Origin: Corynebacterium efficiens YS-314
Lineage (GTDB): Bacteria; Actinomycetota; Actinomycetes; Mycobacteriales; Mycobacteriaceae
DNA length: 64,000 nucleotides
NCBI RefSeq assembly: GCF_000011305.1
Contig: NC_004369.1
Span: 1,364,001 to 1,428,000 of the forward strand
Direction: 5' to 3'
Part shown: in pieces, positions 51,649 to 60,398 of the stretch
Layout: every line of letters begins with the position of its first letter
How positions within the stretch are numbered: the stretch's first letter is position 1
The notes under the pieces: model-generated
Databases searched by the model: none
The model's input: only the letters and a program-made list of their open reading frames with translations
Told to the model about the DNA's origin: nothing
Made by a program: the position numbers and the translations under genes

Positions 51649-52287
51649 ATGCATTTCGCTGAAAACCCGCGTCTGGCGAACGACGCGGTGATTCTCGAAC
51701 CACTGTCACATCAGTGGACGGGGGATCTCCAGGAAGCTGTCGCCTCACAGGATCTGTGGCGTCATTGGTTCGTCGCTCTACCCACACCAGAGGGCATGGC
51801 CGAGGAAATCGACCGTCGTCTCGCCGAACACCGTGACGGATTATGCGCCCCCTGGGCCATCGTCTCCGCCGCGACCGGGCGGGCGGTGGGGATGACCTCA
51901 TTCCATACTTTCGACCAGCTCAACAAGCGCCTTGAGATCGGACGGACGTGGATGGCCGCGCACGTCCACGGCACCGGGATCAACCCTTCCGCAAAGTACC
52001 TCCAGTTGCACCGTGCCTTCGAGGATCTGGGGGTCAATGCTGTGGAATTCCGCACCAACTGGCACAACCACCGGTCCCGCACGGCGATTGAACGACTCGG
52101 GGCCAAACAGGATGGCGTGTTGCGCAAGCACCGTATCCATCCTGACGGCACCGTCCGTGACACGGTCGTCTACTCGATCACCAATGACGAGTGGCCTGCG
52201 GTCAAACTGACGCTGTTGGAGCGACTCCACCGTCGTCTCCAGGTGCCCACCCTGCCCAGCGAGGTTTCGCTCGTCGACGCGGGTTGA
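51649..52287 (+). CDS. GNAT-family N-acetyltransferase (RimJ/RimL-like)
   Basis: A 212-aa acetyl-CoA-dependent acyltransferase. It has the RimJ/RimL layout: LEPLSHQWTGDLQEAV at the N-terminus, AVGMTSFHTFDQLNKRLEIGRTWMAAHVHGTGINPSAKYLQLHRAFEDLGVNAVEFRTNWHNHRSRTAIERLGAKQDGVLRKHRIHPDGTVRDTVVYSI. The segment HNHRSRTAIERLGAKQDGVLR is the acetyl-CoA-binding and C-terminal hallmark. Substrate (a ribosomal protein, other protein or small molecule) is unknown. Probably leaderless. Confidence 0.85.
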   Translation: MHFAENPRLANDAVILEPLSHQWTGDLQEAVASQDLWRHWFVALPTPEGMAEEIDRRLAEHRDGLCAPWAIVSAATGRAVGMTSFHTFDQLNKRLEIGRTWMAAHVHGTGINPSAKYLQLHRAFEDLGVNAVEFRTNWHNHRSRTAIERLGAKQDGVLRKHRIHPDGTVRDTVVYSITNDEWPAVKLTLLERLHRRLQVPTLPSEVSLVDAG

Positions 52288-52436
52288 CACCACACCCCAT
52301 CTGTCCCTCATCCACCTCCCGGATCATCACGACCGCCCCGGCTCTCGTGGTGGTTCGGTTTCGTCTTTCCCGCCCCCATTGTCGCCCTCCACCCGATGAA
52401 CACCCGGGTGGCCGTGGAGGGCTAGAATAGTGACTC

Positions 52437-53942
52437 ATGACTGCAGCCTTTTATGATCTGATGGACTTTGACGAGGTCCTGGAGAAGTATGACCCCGTGA
52501 TGGGCCTCGAGGTCCACGTCGAGCTGGCCACCGAGACCAAGATGTTCTCCGCCTCCTCCGCCCATTTCGGTGCGGCCCCGAACAGCAACGTCGATCCCGT
52601 CTCCCTCGGCCTGCCCGGTGCGCTGCCTGTGGTCAACGCCAAGGGTGTGGAGTGGGCGATCAAGATCGGTCTGGCACTGAACTGCAGCATCGCCGAATCC
52701 TCCCGGTTCGCCCGCAAGAACTACTTCTACCCGGATCAGCCGAAGAACTACCAGATCTCCCAGTATGATGAGCCGATCGCCTATGACGGTTATCTGGATG
52801 TCATGCTGGAGGACGGCACCGAGTGGCGCATCGAGATCGAGCGTGCCCACATGGAGGAGGACACCGGTAAGCTGACCCACCTCGGCGGTACCTCGGGTCG
52901 CATCCATGGCGCCACCGCCTCCCTGGTGGACTGCAACCGTGCGGGTGTTCCCCTCATCGAGATCGTGACCAAGCCGATCGAGGGTGCCGGTGCACGTGCA
53001 CCGGAGATCGCCAAGGCGTATGTCTCCGCGCTGCGCGATCTGGTCAAGGCCCTCGGGGTCTCCGACGGTCGACTGGATCAGGGGTCCATGCGCGTGGATG
53101 CCAACCTCTCCCTGCGTCCCATCGGCCAGGAGGAATTCGGTACCCGCACCGAGACCAAGAACATCAACTCCCTGAAGTCCGTCGAGCAGGCCATCACCTT
53201 CGAGATGCAGCGTCAGGCCCACGTCCTGGACAACGGCGGCACCATCGACCAGGAGACCCGCCACTACCAGGAGACCGACGGCACGACCTCCAAGGGACGC
53301 CCGAAGGAAACCGCCGAGGACTACCGCTACTTCAACGATCCCGATCTGCCGCCGGTCATCGCGCCGGCCGAGTGGGTTGAGGAGATCCGCGCGACCCTGC
53401 CGGAGCTGCCCTGGGTCCGCCGTGCCCGCATCCAGGAGGAGTGGAAACTCTCCGACGCCGAGATGCGGGATCTGGTCAACGCCAATGCCCTCGATCTGAT
53501 CATCGAGACCGTTGAGGCGGGCACCACCCCGGACGAGGCCCGTGCCTGGTGGGTGTCCTACCTCTCCCAGAAGGCCAACGAGACCGGTGTGGAACTCGAG
53601 GCACTGCCGGTCACCCCGGCGCATGTTGCCCGTGTGGTCGCCCTGATCAAGGAGGGCAAGCTCACCAACAAGCTCGGCCGTCAGGCCATCGACGGTGTGC
53701 TCGCCGGCGAGGGTGATGTCGACGCGGTCGTCGCCTCCCGCGGCCTGGAGGTCGTGCGTGACGACGGCGCGATCGAGGCCGCCGTCGACGAGGCCCTGGC
53801 GGCCAACCCCGACATCGTGGAGAAGTACCGCGCCGGTAACACCAAGGTCACCGGTGCCATCGTGGGCGCGGTCATGAAGGCCACCCGCGGCAAGGCTGAC
53901 CCGGCCCAGGTGAACAAGCTCATCGCGGAGAAACTCGCCTGA
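52437..53942 (+). CDS. gatB: Asp/Glu-tRNA amidotransferase subunit B
   Basis: tRNA-binding and kinase subunit of GatCAB. 501 aa with [23 protein letters not shown], the [24 protein letters not shown] segment, [50 protein letters not shown] and the C-terminal YqeY-like domain ([43 protein letters not shown]). Separate from gatCA; whether its transcription is independent cannot be told from the short upstream gap. Confidence 0.96.
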   Translation: MTAAFYDLMDFDEVLEKYDPVMGLEVHVELATETKMFSASSAHFGAAPNSNVDPVSLGLPGALPVVNAKGVEWAIKIGLALNCSIAESSRFARKNYFYPDQPKNYQISQYDEPIAYDGYLDVMLEDGTEWRIEIERAHMEEDTGKLTHLGGTSGRIHGATASLVDCNRAGVPLIEIVTKPIEGAGARAPEIAKAYVSALRDLVKALGVSDGRLDQGSMRVDANLSLRPIGQEEFGTRTETKNINSLKSVEQAITFEMQRQAHVLDNGGTIDQETRHYQETDGTTSKGRPKETAEDYRYFNDPDLPPVIAPAEWVEEIRATLPELPWVRRARIQEEWKLSDAEMRDLVNANALDLIIETVEAGTTPDEARAWWVSYLSQKANETGVELEALPVTPAHVARVVALIKEGKLTNKLGRQAIDGVLAGEGDVDAVVASRGLEVVRDDGAIEAAVDEALAANPDIVEKYRAGNTKVTGAIVGAVMKATRGKADPAQVNKLIAEKLA

Positions 53943-53990
53943 TTCCCGTCCTCGTGGCAACCGTGGCCCAATGCGAGCACAATGGTGGCC

Positions 53991-55076
53991 ATGACCTATG
54001 TACCAGCACCAACGCGCTATGACGACATGGAGTACCGCACCGTCGGCCACTCCGGACTGAAGCTGCCTGCCATTTCACTCGGGCTGTGGCACAACTTCGG
54101 CAATGACAAACCTCTGGAGACCCAGCGTGGGATCATCCACCGGGCGTTCGACAGGGGTGTCACCCACTTCGACCTGGCCAACAACTACGGTCCACCGGCC
54201 GGGTCCTCCGAGGTGAACTTCGGTCGCATCCTGAAGAAGGATTTCGCCGATCACCGCGATGAGATGATCATCTCATCCAAGGCCGGGTGGAACATGTGGG
54301 ACGGACCCTACGGTTTCGGTGGTTCCCGCAAATACCTGGTCAGTTCCCTCGACCAGTCACTCAGGCGCCTGGGGGTGGATTACGTGGACATCTTCTACCA
54401 CCACCGCCCGGATCCCGACACCCCGCTTGAGGAGACGCTTTACGCCCTGCGTGACATCGTCGCCTCCGGCAAGGCACTCTACGTGGGCATCTCCTCCTAC
54501 GGTGCGGATCTCACCGCCGAGGCCGCGGAATTCATGGCGGAGGAGGGCTGCCCGCTGCTCATCCACCAGCCGAGCTACTCCCTGGTCAACCGGTGGGTGG
54601 AGGAACCGGGTGATGAGGGGGAGTCGCTGCTTCAGGCCGCTGCGAACAACGGACTGGGGGTCATCGCCTTCTCCCCGTTGGCGCAGGGCCTGCTCACCGA
54701 CCGCTACCTCGACGGTGTCCCCGAGGGCTCCCGTGCCACCCAGGGCAAGTCGCTGTCCGAGGGCATGCTGTCCGAGGAGAACATCGGCATGGTGCGCCGT
54801 CTCAACGACATCGCTCAGGAGCGCGGTCAGTCGCTGGCGCAGATGGCCATCGCCTGGGTCCTGCGGAAACAGGGCTCCTTCGGTGAGGAGACGGTCACCT
54901 CGGCGCTCATCGGTGCCTCCAGCGTGGAGCAGCTCGATGCCAACCTCGACGCCCTGGCCAACCTGGAATTCACCGAGGCGGAACTCGAGGCCATCGATGA
55001 GATCGCCCATGACGCCGGGGTGAACATCTGGGCCAAGGCCACCGAATCCAAGACGGCCACCCCGAGGGAGAATTAA
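53991..55076 (+). CDS. Aldo/keto reductase (YghZ-like)
   Basis: A 361-aa NADPH-dependent oxidoreductase of the AKR14/YghZ (L-glyceraldehyde 3-phosphate reductase) type. The catalytic Asp-Tyr-Lys-His set maps to FDLANNYGPPAGSSE (Asp, Tyr), IISSKAGWNMW (Lys) and VDIFYHHRPD (His). The C-terminal NADPH clamp is SALIGASSVEQLDANL. ATG 53991 (MTYVPAPTRYDDM) is preferred to ATG 53982 by homologue starts as I know them. Physiological substrate unknown. Confidence 0.88.
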   Translation: MTYVPAPTRYDDMEYRTVGHSGLKLPAISLGLWHNFGNDKPLETQRGIIHRAFDRGVTHFDLANNYGPPAGSSEVNFGRILKKDFADHRDEMIISSKAGWNMWDGPYGFGGSRKYLVSSLDQSLRRLGVDYVDIFYHHRPDPDTPLEETLYALRDIVASGKALYVGISSYGADLTAEAAEFMAEEGCPLLIHQPSYSLVNRWVEEPGDEGESLLQAAANNGLGVIAFSPLAQGLLTDRYLDGVPEGSRATQGKSLSEGMLSEENIGMVRRLNDIAQERGQSLAQMAIAWVLRKQGSFGEETVTSALIGASSVEQLDANLDALANLEFTEAELEAIDEIAHDAGVNIWAKATESKTATPREN

Positions 55077-55125
55077 GTAGTACCCCGGTGCCACCCTGAC
55101 CCGGCGAAGTGGGTACGTGTGGCCG

Positions 55126-55180
55126 ATGTGTATCTCCGCGCAGCCTCCTAATGTCAACACCATGACAAGGAGATACACAT
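55126..55180 (+). promoter_or_regulatory. Leader hairpin occluding RBS and start codon of the ABC/two-component operon
   Basis: The 12-bp sequence atgtgtatctcc (55126-55137) is the perfect complement of 55169-55180, which contains the AGGAG ribosome-binding site and the first two bases of the ATG at 55179. The 31-nt loop contains a second anti-SD candidate (CCTCCT, 55144-55149) and the palindrome TGTCA-N6-TGACA (55152-55167). Folding would block translation initiation of the first gene. Confidence 0.6.
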
Positions 55181-56087
55181 GATAAAGGCACACCAACTTA
55201 CCAAGCGGTATGGAAGTAAAACCGCGGTGGACAACATCGACTTCACAGTTGAAGCGGGCAGGGTGACCGGGTTTCTCGGGCCGAACGGAGCCGGGAAGTC
55301 CACGACCATGAGGATGATCCTCGGACTGGACCGCCCTACGTCGGGAACTGTTGAGGTCAATGGAAAACCGTATACGCAACACACCGCACCGCTTCGAGAG
55401 GTCGGCGCGCTTCTCGACGGACGCGCCACCCACCCGGGACGCACCGCCTACAAACATCTGCTCACACTGGCCGCCACCCACGGCATCGGATCCAGCCGGG
55501 TGCGGGAGGTCATCGAACTGACCGGCCTGGAATCGGTAGCGGGACAACGCGCGGGTGGTTTCTCCCTCGGCATGGGACAACGACTCGGAATTGCCAGCGC
55601 ACTGATCGGGGATCCCACCACCATCATTCTCGACGAACCCGTCAACGGCCTGGACCCCGAGGGCATCCGCTGGATCCGCACCCTCATGCGAGACCTTGCT
55701 GCTGAGGGGCGTACGGTGCTCCTGTCCTCCCACCTGATGAGTGAGATGAACCAGACCGCCGACCATCTCATCGTCATCGGCCGCGGAAGGATCCTGGCAG
55801 ATGGTCCGACCGATGAGGTCATCGCCGGGGTCACCGGTTCCACAGTCCGGGTGCGCACGAACGACGTGGACAGGTTGAAAACGGTGCTCACCGGCCCCGG
55901 AGTGGAGCTGTCATTGTTGTCTGATCAAACACTGGAAATATCTGGAATGGCTGCGGACCAGATCGCGTCCGCAGTCGCCGCTGAGGACCTTGTGCTCACC
56001 GCACTCACGACCCACACCGGCACCCTGGAGGAGGCCTACCTCAGCCTCACCGCAGGGGATGTCGAGTACCGTTCCGGAGACCGATGA
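55179..56087 (+). CDS. ABC transporter ATP-binding protein (drug/lantibiotic-type)
   Basis: A 302-aa ATPase of the CcmA/BcrA type: Walker A FLGPNGAGKSTTMRMIL, signature FSLGMGQRLGIASAL, Walker B IILDEPVNGLDPEGI and H-loop LLSSHLMSEM. The C-terminal extension (VRTNDVDRLKTVLTGPGVELSLLSDQTLEISG) is usual for this subfamily. It partners with the overlapping downstream permease. AAGGAG lies 7 nt before the ATG but inside a hairpin. Confidence 0.9.
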   Translation: MIKAHQLTKRYGSKTAVDNIDFTVEAGRVTGFLGPNGAGKSTTMRMILGLDRPTSGTVEVNGKPYTQHTAPLREVGALLDGRATHPGRTAYKHLLTLAATHGIGSSRVREVIELTGLESVAGQRAGGFSLGMGQRLGIASALIGDPTTIILDEPVNGLDPEGIRWIRTLMRDLAAEGRTVLLSSHLMSEMNQTADHLIVIGRGRILADGPTDEVIAGVTGSTVRVRTNDVDRLKTVLTGPGVELSLLSDQTLEISGMAADQIASAVAAEDLVLTALTTHTGTLEEAYLSLTAGDVEYRSGDR

Positions 56088-56917
56088 TCATGCATACCCC
56101 CACCATCAACAGACCCCAGCACCTTCGTTTCTCCTACCTCCTCCACTCTGAGTACATCAAATTGACCAGCCTGCGGGTGACCTTCCTGGCGCTGGTGACG
56201 CTCCTGCTCGTGGGCCTGGGAGCAAGCACACTCTATGCCCTCACCCTTGAGGATGCCGGTCTGCCGGAAACATTCTCAGTGGGGCTGGTACTGGACGGGG
56301 TGACCATCGGCGCGGTTGTGTTCGGACAGATCATCGCCGGTATTCTTGGCGTGCTGGCCATCACCACCGAGTACTCATCAGGAACCATCCACCCCACCTT
56401 CATCGCAGCACCCGGACGGCTGCGTGTGCTGATGGCTAAGTCAGTGGTGGTGTTCCTTCTCGTCACCACCACGGCCCTGGTCACCGTCTTCGGTGCCTGG
56501 CTCACCAGCTATCCCTTCTTCGCCGAGTTCGGCTTGCAGGCCACCCCCGCCACCCGGGGCTTCATCATGGCGCTGGTGGGGGCGGGTATCTATATCGGAT
56601 GCTGCGCAATCTTCGGACTGGGTATCGGTACACTGCTGCGCTCCGCGGCAGGGGGATCCATGGCCGTCATCGGTGCCACCATGTTGCTGCCGGTATTCCT
56701 TTCCGTCCTGCCCCCGACTGATCCGGTGCGATACATGCGCCTCTACACCCTGGGCCACGCGGGAAACTCCATGGCCGGGATCGGAGAGGTCGGCGGGCCC
56801 TTCGCTGATGTCACCGACATGTATCTCAGTCCACTCGGTGGCTGGATCACCGCGATTGCCTGGGCAGGTATCACCCTGGTGATCGCCGGCGTGATCCTGC
56901 GACGCCGGGATGTCTGA
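56084..56917 (+). CDS. ABC-2 type permease
   Basis: A 277-aa integral membrane protein with six hydrophobic segments, including YLLHSEYIKLTSLRVTFLALVTLLLVGLGASTLYAL, a pattern typical of ABC-2 permeases of the BcrB/natB type, and EYSSGTIHPTFIAAPGRLRVLMAKSVVVFLL. Its ATG overlaps the ATPase stop by 4 nt and its end overlaps the kinase start, so the four genes form one tightly coupled operon. The transported substrate, possibly an antimicrobial peptide, is unknown. Confidence 0.85.
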   Translation: MIMHTPTINRPQHLRFSYLLHSEYIKLTSLRVTFLALVTLLLVGLGASTLYALTLEDAGLPETFSVGLVLDGVTIGAVVFGQIIAGILGVLAITTEYSSGTIHPTFIAAPGRLRVLMAKSVVVFLLVTTTALVTVFGAWLTSYPFFAEFGLQATPATRGFIMALVGAGIYIGCCAIFGLGIGTLLRSAAGGSMAVIGATMLLPVFLSVLPPTDPVRYMRLYTLGHAGNSMAGIGEVGGPFADVTDMYLSPLGGWITAIAWAGITLVIAGVILRRRDV

Positions 56918-58097
56918 GGCGGCGATGGTCACCCCGGTGCGATCCCATGCTCTGTTGCTGGTGGCGTATGTGCTGCTGGTGGCGGGGCTGGGGTGGTTGT
57001 CGGTGGAGGCACCTCCACATGTCATACCGATCTGGGTGATCCCGGTGCTGGCCTGCGCAGGGGTCCCCACGCTGATGGGATGCCGGCGGTATCCCCGGTA
57101 TTCCTTCGCCGCCGCCCTGGTGATCACGTTGGTGTCCTGTGCCATAGGTACGCTCGCCGAGGCATTCATCGTGTTGTCCATGCTGTATCTGGCAGGGGCC
57201 CGAAGAAGTGCGCGAGCCGCATGGTTAGCGTTTGCCACAGTGGTGGTGGTCGGGGTGCTCGGGGCGTTCATCCTCGCCAGGCGTCTGGCAACCGGGCCCT
57301 CTCTCTGGGGAACCGTTGTCTCCACCACCGATCGGGATCTCCTCCTCGACTGGGGAAACAACTATGTCATCATCAGTGTCACAGCCCTGGTGGTGACACT
57401 GATGGGTATCAACATCGGACACCGCCGTCGTCATGTGGCCGCGCTGGTGCAGTGGGCACAACAGGCGGAGCGCGAACGCGACCAGCAGGCGCTGATCACC
57501 AGCGCCGAGGAACGTGAACGCATCGCCCGTGAGATGCATGATGTGATCGCGCACAGTCTGGCCGTCATGATCGCCATGGCAGATGGTGCTCATGCCACCG
57601 CTGTGCACCGCCCGGAGGTCGCGAAACAGGCGATGGGGCGGGTAGCTGATGTCGGGCGTCGGACCCTGGATGAGGTACGCCGGCTCCTTGGTTCGGTACA
57701 GGGGGAACCCCCACCGGATGCCTCCCGGTTGCAGGCCCTGAGCGAAGAATTCGCCCAGGCGGGTCTGCCGGTACATCTCACGGTCGTAGGGGACCCTCCA
57801 CAGGATGGGGTACTCGGGCTCACGATCTACCGGATCGTGCAGGAATCGCTGACCAACGTTCTACGTCATGCCCATGACCCCCATGGGGCGACCGTGGACA
57901 TCACCTGGACGGAGGAGATGGTGGAGATCACGGTGGAGGACGACTCCGCACCCGTTGCCACGCAGGGGCATCCGGGCAGGGGATTGCTCGGGATCCGGGA
58001 GCGGGTGGCGCTCTACGATGGGCACGTGACCACCGGACCCCGGCCAGAGGGCGGCTGGCGCGTCCATGCACGGTTGCATACTCAGAATATCCACTAG
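56910..58097 (+). CDS. Sensor histidine kinase (NarL-type partner, HisKA_3)
   Basis: A 395-aa kinase with five or six membrane helices in the N-terminal half and almost no extracellular domain, suggesting intramembrane sensing. The phosphorylation site is His210 in EERERIAREMHDVIAHSLAVMIAM (HisKA_3). The ATPase domain has IYRIVQESLTNVLRHAHDPHGA (N box) and GHPGRGLLGIRERVALYDG (G box). It overlaps the permease gene by 8 nt and precedes its response regulator by 9 nt. Intramembrane-sensing kinases next to ABC exporters usually sense envelope stress or the transported drug. Confidence 0.9.
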   Translation: MSEAAMVTPVRSHALLLVAYVLLVAGLGWLSVEAPPHVIPIWVIPVLACAGVPTLMGCRRYPRYSFAAALVITLVSCAIGTLAEAFIVLSMLYLAGARRSARAAWLAFATVVVVGVLGAFILARRLATGPSLWGTVVSTTDRDLLLDWGNNYVIISVTALVVTLMGINIGHRRRHVAALVQWAQQAERERDQQALITSAEERERIAREMHDVIAHSLAVMIAMADGAHATAVHRPEVAKQAMGRVADVGRRTLDEVRRLLGSVQGEPPPDASRLQALSEEFAQAGLPVHLTVVGDPPQDGVLGLTIYRIVQESLTNVLRHAHDPHGATVDITWTEEMVEITVEDDSAPVATQGHPGRGLLGIRERVALYDGHVTTGPRPEGGWRVHARLHTQNIH

Positions 58098-58106
58098 GGG
58101 GAAGCC

Positions 58107-58772
58107 ATGGCTGAGACAATCCGTATCCTGTTGGTCGATGACCAGGAGCTCATCCGCTATGGATTCCGCCTGGTACTGGAAACCGAACCGGATCTCGAGG
58201 TGGTGGGAGAAGCAGGGGATGGGACCACTGCCCGACAGCTCGCCTCCACACTGCGCCCGGATGTGATCCTCATGGATGTGCGGATGCCCGGAATCGACGG
58301 GATTGAAACTACCCGGCAGATTCTCACTGACCTGCCCACCACCCGGATACTGGTGCTCACCACCTATGACCGGGATGAATTCGCTTTCGGTGCCCTGCGC
58401 GCCGGGGCAGCCGGATTCCTGTTGAAAAACACCCGCCCTGTGGAACTGACCGCCGCCATCCGAACGGTCCATGCCGGCGATGCCGTAGTCTCCCCACGGA
58501 TCACCGCGAAACTGATCGAGGTGGCCCTGCCACAGCTGAACCAGGGTGTTCCCCCCACCGAACAGGATCCAGAGCTGGATCGCCTGACGGAACGCGAGCG
58601 GGAGGTTTTTGTCCTGGTGGGGAGGGGATACACCAACCCCGAGATCGCGCAGGCGTTACACCTGAGCGAATCGACGGTGAAAACCCACTTCGGCAGGGTG
58701 CTGATGAAATTGGGATTGACCAGCCGGGTCCAGGCCGTCATCAGAGCCTATGAGCTGGGATTGGTGGGTTAA
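58107..58772 (+). CDS. Response regulator (NarL/LuxR family)
   Basis: A 221-aa regulator. The receiver domain has the acidic pocket in LLVDDQELIRYG, the phospho-accepting Asp57 in DVILMDVRMPGIDG, and the Thr/Lys switch in VLTTYDRDEF and GFLLKNTRP. The C-terminal LuxR helix-turn-helix is LTEREREVFVLVGRGYTNPEIAQALHLSESTVKTHFGRVLMKLGL. It should be phosphorylated by the preceding kinase and control its own operon. GGGGGAAGCC precedes the ATG. It overlaps the convergent lysE gene by 4 nt. Confidence 0.92.
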   Translation: MAETIRILLVDDQELIRYGFRLVLETEPDLEVVGEAGDGTTARQLASTLRPDVILMDVRMPGIDGIETTRQILTDLPTTRILVLTTYDRDEFAFGALRAGAAGFLLKNTRPVELTAAIRTVHAGDAVVSPRITAKLIEVALPQLNQGVPPTEQDPELDRLTEREREVFVLVGRGYTNPEIAQALHLSESTVKTHFGRVLMKLGLTSRVQAVIRAYELGLVG

Positions 58773-59455
58773 CCCATCAGGATCAGCTTCACGGCCAATC
58801 CGGTGAGCACCACGGCCACACCTATGTTGATCCAGCGCCAGACCCGCGGGCTGGACAGGGGACGCGACAGTGCGGCCGCGCCGTAACCGACCAGTGGGAA
58901 CCAGACCAGGCTGGCGGCGAAGGCACCCGCAGCGAAGATCCACCGACCGGTCTCCCCGTACTGGGCTCCGACACCACCGATGAAGACGAAGGCATCCAGG
59001 TAGGCATTGGGATTGAGCCAGGTCAGCACAATGGCCATGAGCATGGGCCTGACCCAGACCTGCCGGGTGCCTGATGTGATGCGGAGCCGGGGTCGTTGTT
59101 TCGTCGTCACGCCCCCGCCGGAGGCGGACGCTGCCGCAACGGGTTCGGAATGCTCGACAAAGGTTACCTCGGTGCGGGCGCGCAGGGCGTCGCGCGCCGC
59201 CATCACCGCGAACCACAGCAGGTAGGCGATGCCGCACCAGCGCAGGATGTCGAGAATGATCGGGGCGGTGTCGGAGATCAGGCCGACCCCGAGGGTGCCG
59301 AGGGTGAACAGGACCACGTCGGACAGCAGACAGACGATGATGACGGCCGTGATGCCCTCGCGTTTGATGCCCTGTTTGATCACCAGGACATTCTGTGGGC
59401 CGATGGCCAACAGCAGACTGGCTCCCAACAACAAACCGGTGACAAAGATTTCCAT
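58769..59455 (-). CDS. lysE: L-lysine/arginine exporter LysE
   Basis: Exports lysine and arginine when they accumulate, for example from peptides. The 228-aa protein closely matches C. glutamicum LysE: MEIFVTGLLLGASLLLAIGPQNVLVIKQGIKRE, LRWCGIAYLLWFAVMAARDA, and MAIVLTWLNPNAYLDAFVFIGGVGAQYGETGRWIFAAGAFAASLVWFPLVGYGAAALSRPLSSPRVWRWIN. It has six hydrophobic segments with a hydrophilic loop at about residues 95-135. ATG 59455 (MEIF) is preferred; ATG 59476 and 59464 are upstream in frame. Divergent from its activator gene lysG. Confidence 0.95.
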   Translation of the reverse strand: MEIFVTGLLLGASLLLAIGPQNVLVIKQGIKREGITAVIIVCLLSDVVLFTLGTLGVGLISDTAPIILDILRWCGIAYLLWFAVMAARDALRARTEVTFVEHSEPVAAASASGGGVTTKQRPRLRITSGTRQVWVRPMLMAIVLTWLNPNAYLDAFVFIGGVGAQYGETGRWIFAAGAFAASLVWFPLVGYGAAALSRPLSSPRVWRWINIGVAVVLTGLAVKLILMG

Positions 59456-59461
59456 GTCCCG

Positions 59462-59519
59462 CATGTTCGCGCACAAACCACATTAAGTAAAATGATAGAG
59501 ACTGAACATGGTTTAGAAT
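59462..59519. promoter_or_regulatory. lysE-lysG divergent promoter region
   Basis: It contains a 7-bp inverted repeat CATGTTC (59462-59468) / GAACATG (59504-59510), centres 42 bp apart. TATCAT on the minus strand (59492-59497) is a -10 candidate for lysE. TAGAAT on the plus strand (59514-59519) lies 6 nt before the lysG ATG, so lysG may be leaderless. The region must hold the LysG binding site. Confidence 0.55.
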
Positions 59520-59525
59520 TGCTTC

Positions 59526-60398
59526 ATGAACCCGATCCACCTGGACACCCTCCTGACCATCATCGACGAGGGCAGCTTCGAGAACGCCTCCCTCGCACTG
59601 TCGATCTCCCCCTCGGCGGTCAGCCAGCGCATCAAGGCACTGGAGAAATCCGTCGGTCGGGTACTGGTGTCGCGCACCCAGCCGGCGGTTGCCACCGAAG
59701 CCGGGGAGGTGCTGGTCCAGGCGGCCCGCAAGATGGCGCTGCTGCAGGCGGAGACCCGTGAGCAACTGGCGGAACGGCTTGACGAGATCCCCCTGACCGT
59801 GGCTATCAACGCCGATTCCCTGTCCACCTGGTTCCCGCCCGTGTTCGCCGAGGTTGCACATTGGGGTGCGGTCACCCTGACGCTGCGTGTGGAGGACGAG
59901 GCCCACACCCTGTCCCTGTTGCGCCGCGGTTCCGTGCTCGGGGCCGTGACCCGCGAGGCGGACCCCGTTGCCGGGTGTGAGGTCCTACGCCTCGGGGTCA
60001 TGAGACACCTGCCGGTGGCCACCCCGGAACTGAGGGCACGGTACACCGTGGATGGCCAACCCGACTGGGTGCGCATGCCGGTACTGCGTTTCGGCCCGAA
60101 TGATGTGCTGCAGGACCGCGATCTCGAGGGCAGGGTCGACGGAGCCGTCGCCAGGCGCCGTGTCTCGGTGGTGCCGTCTGCGGAGGGTTTCGGGGAGGCG
60201 GTGCGACTCGGCCTGGGGTGGGGCCTGCTGCCCGAGGCCCAGGCGGCGCCGATGCTGGCTGCCGGGGATGTGGTGCAGCTGGATGAGAAGGTGGTGGACA
60301 CCCCGCTGTATTGGCAACGATGGCGCCTGGAGTCCAGGCTGCTCGCCAGACTCACAGACGCCGTGGTGGATGCGGCCCGGGCGGGTCTGAGAACCTAA
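59526..60398 (+). CDS. lysG: LysR-type activator LysG of lysine export
   Basis: Activates lysE when lysine, arginine or histidine is abundant. The 290-aa protein has an N-terminal LysR helix-turn-helix (LDTLLTIIDEGSFENASLALSISPSAVSQRIKALEKSVGRVLVSRTQP) and an effector domain (LTVAINADSLSTWFPPVFAEV). It is close to C. glutamicum LysG/ArgP. Its last codon region overlaps the convergent reductase gene by 4 nt. Confidence 0.94.
   Translation: MNPIHLDTLLTIIDEGSFENASLALSISPSAVSQRIKALEKSVGRVLVSRTQPAVATEAGEVLVQAARKMALLQAETREQLAERLDEIPLTVAINADSLSTWFPPVFAEVAHWGAVTLTLRVEDEAHTLSLLRRGSVLGAVTREADPVAGCEVLRLGVMRHLPVATPELRARYTVDGQPDWVRMPVLRFGPNDVLQDRDLEGRVDGAVARRRVSVVPSAEGFGEAVRLGLGWGLLPEAQAAPMLAAGDVVQLDEKVVDTPLYWQRWRLESRLLARLTDAVVDAARAGLRT

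Noticed and set aside
52422..54050. 542-codon open frame antisense to gatB
   Set aside because: It is a high-GC shadow frame of gatB. The sense gene has all GatB motifs; the antisense product has no recognisable family and no ribosome-binding site.
55151..55165. Four-codon leader ORF (MSTP) upstream of the ABC ATPase gene
   Set aside because: Too short and lacking its own ribosome-binding site; more likely incidental to the hairpin loop.
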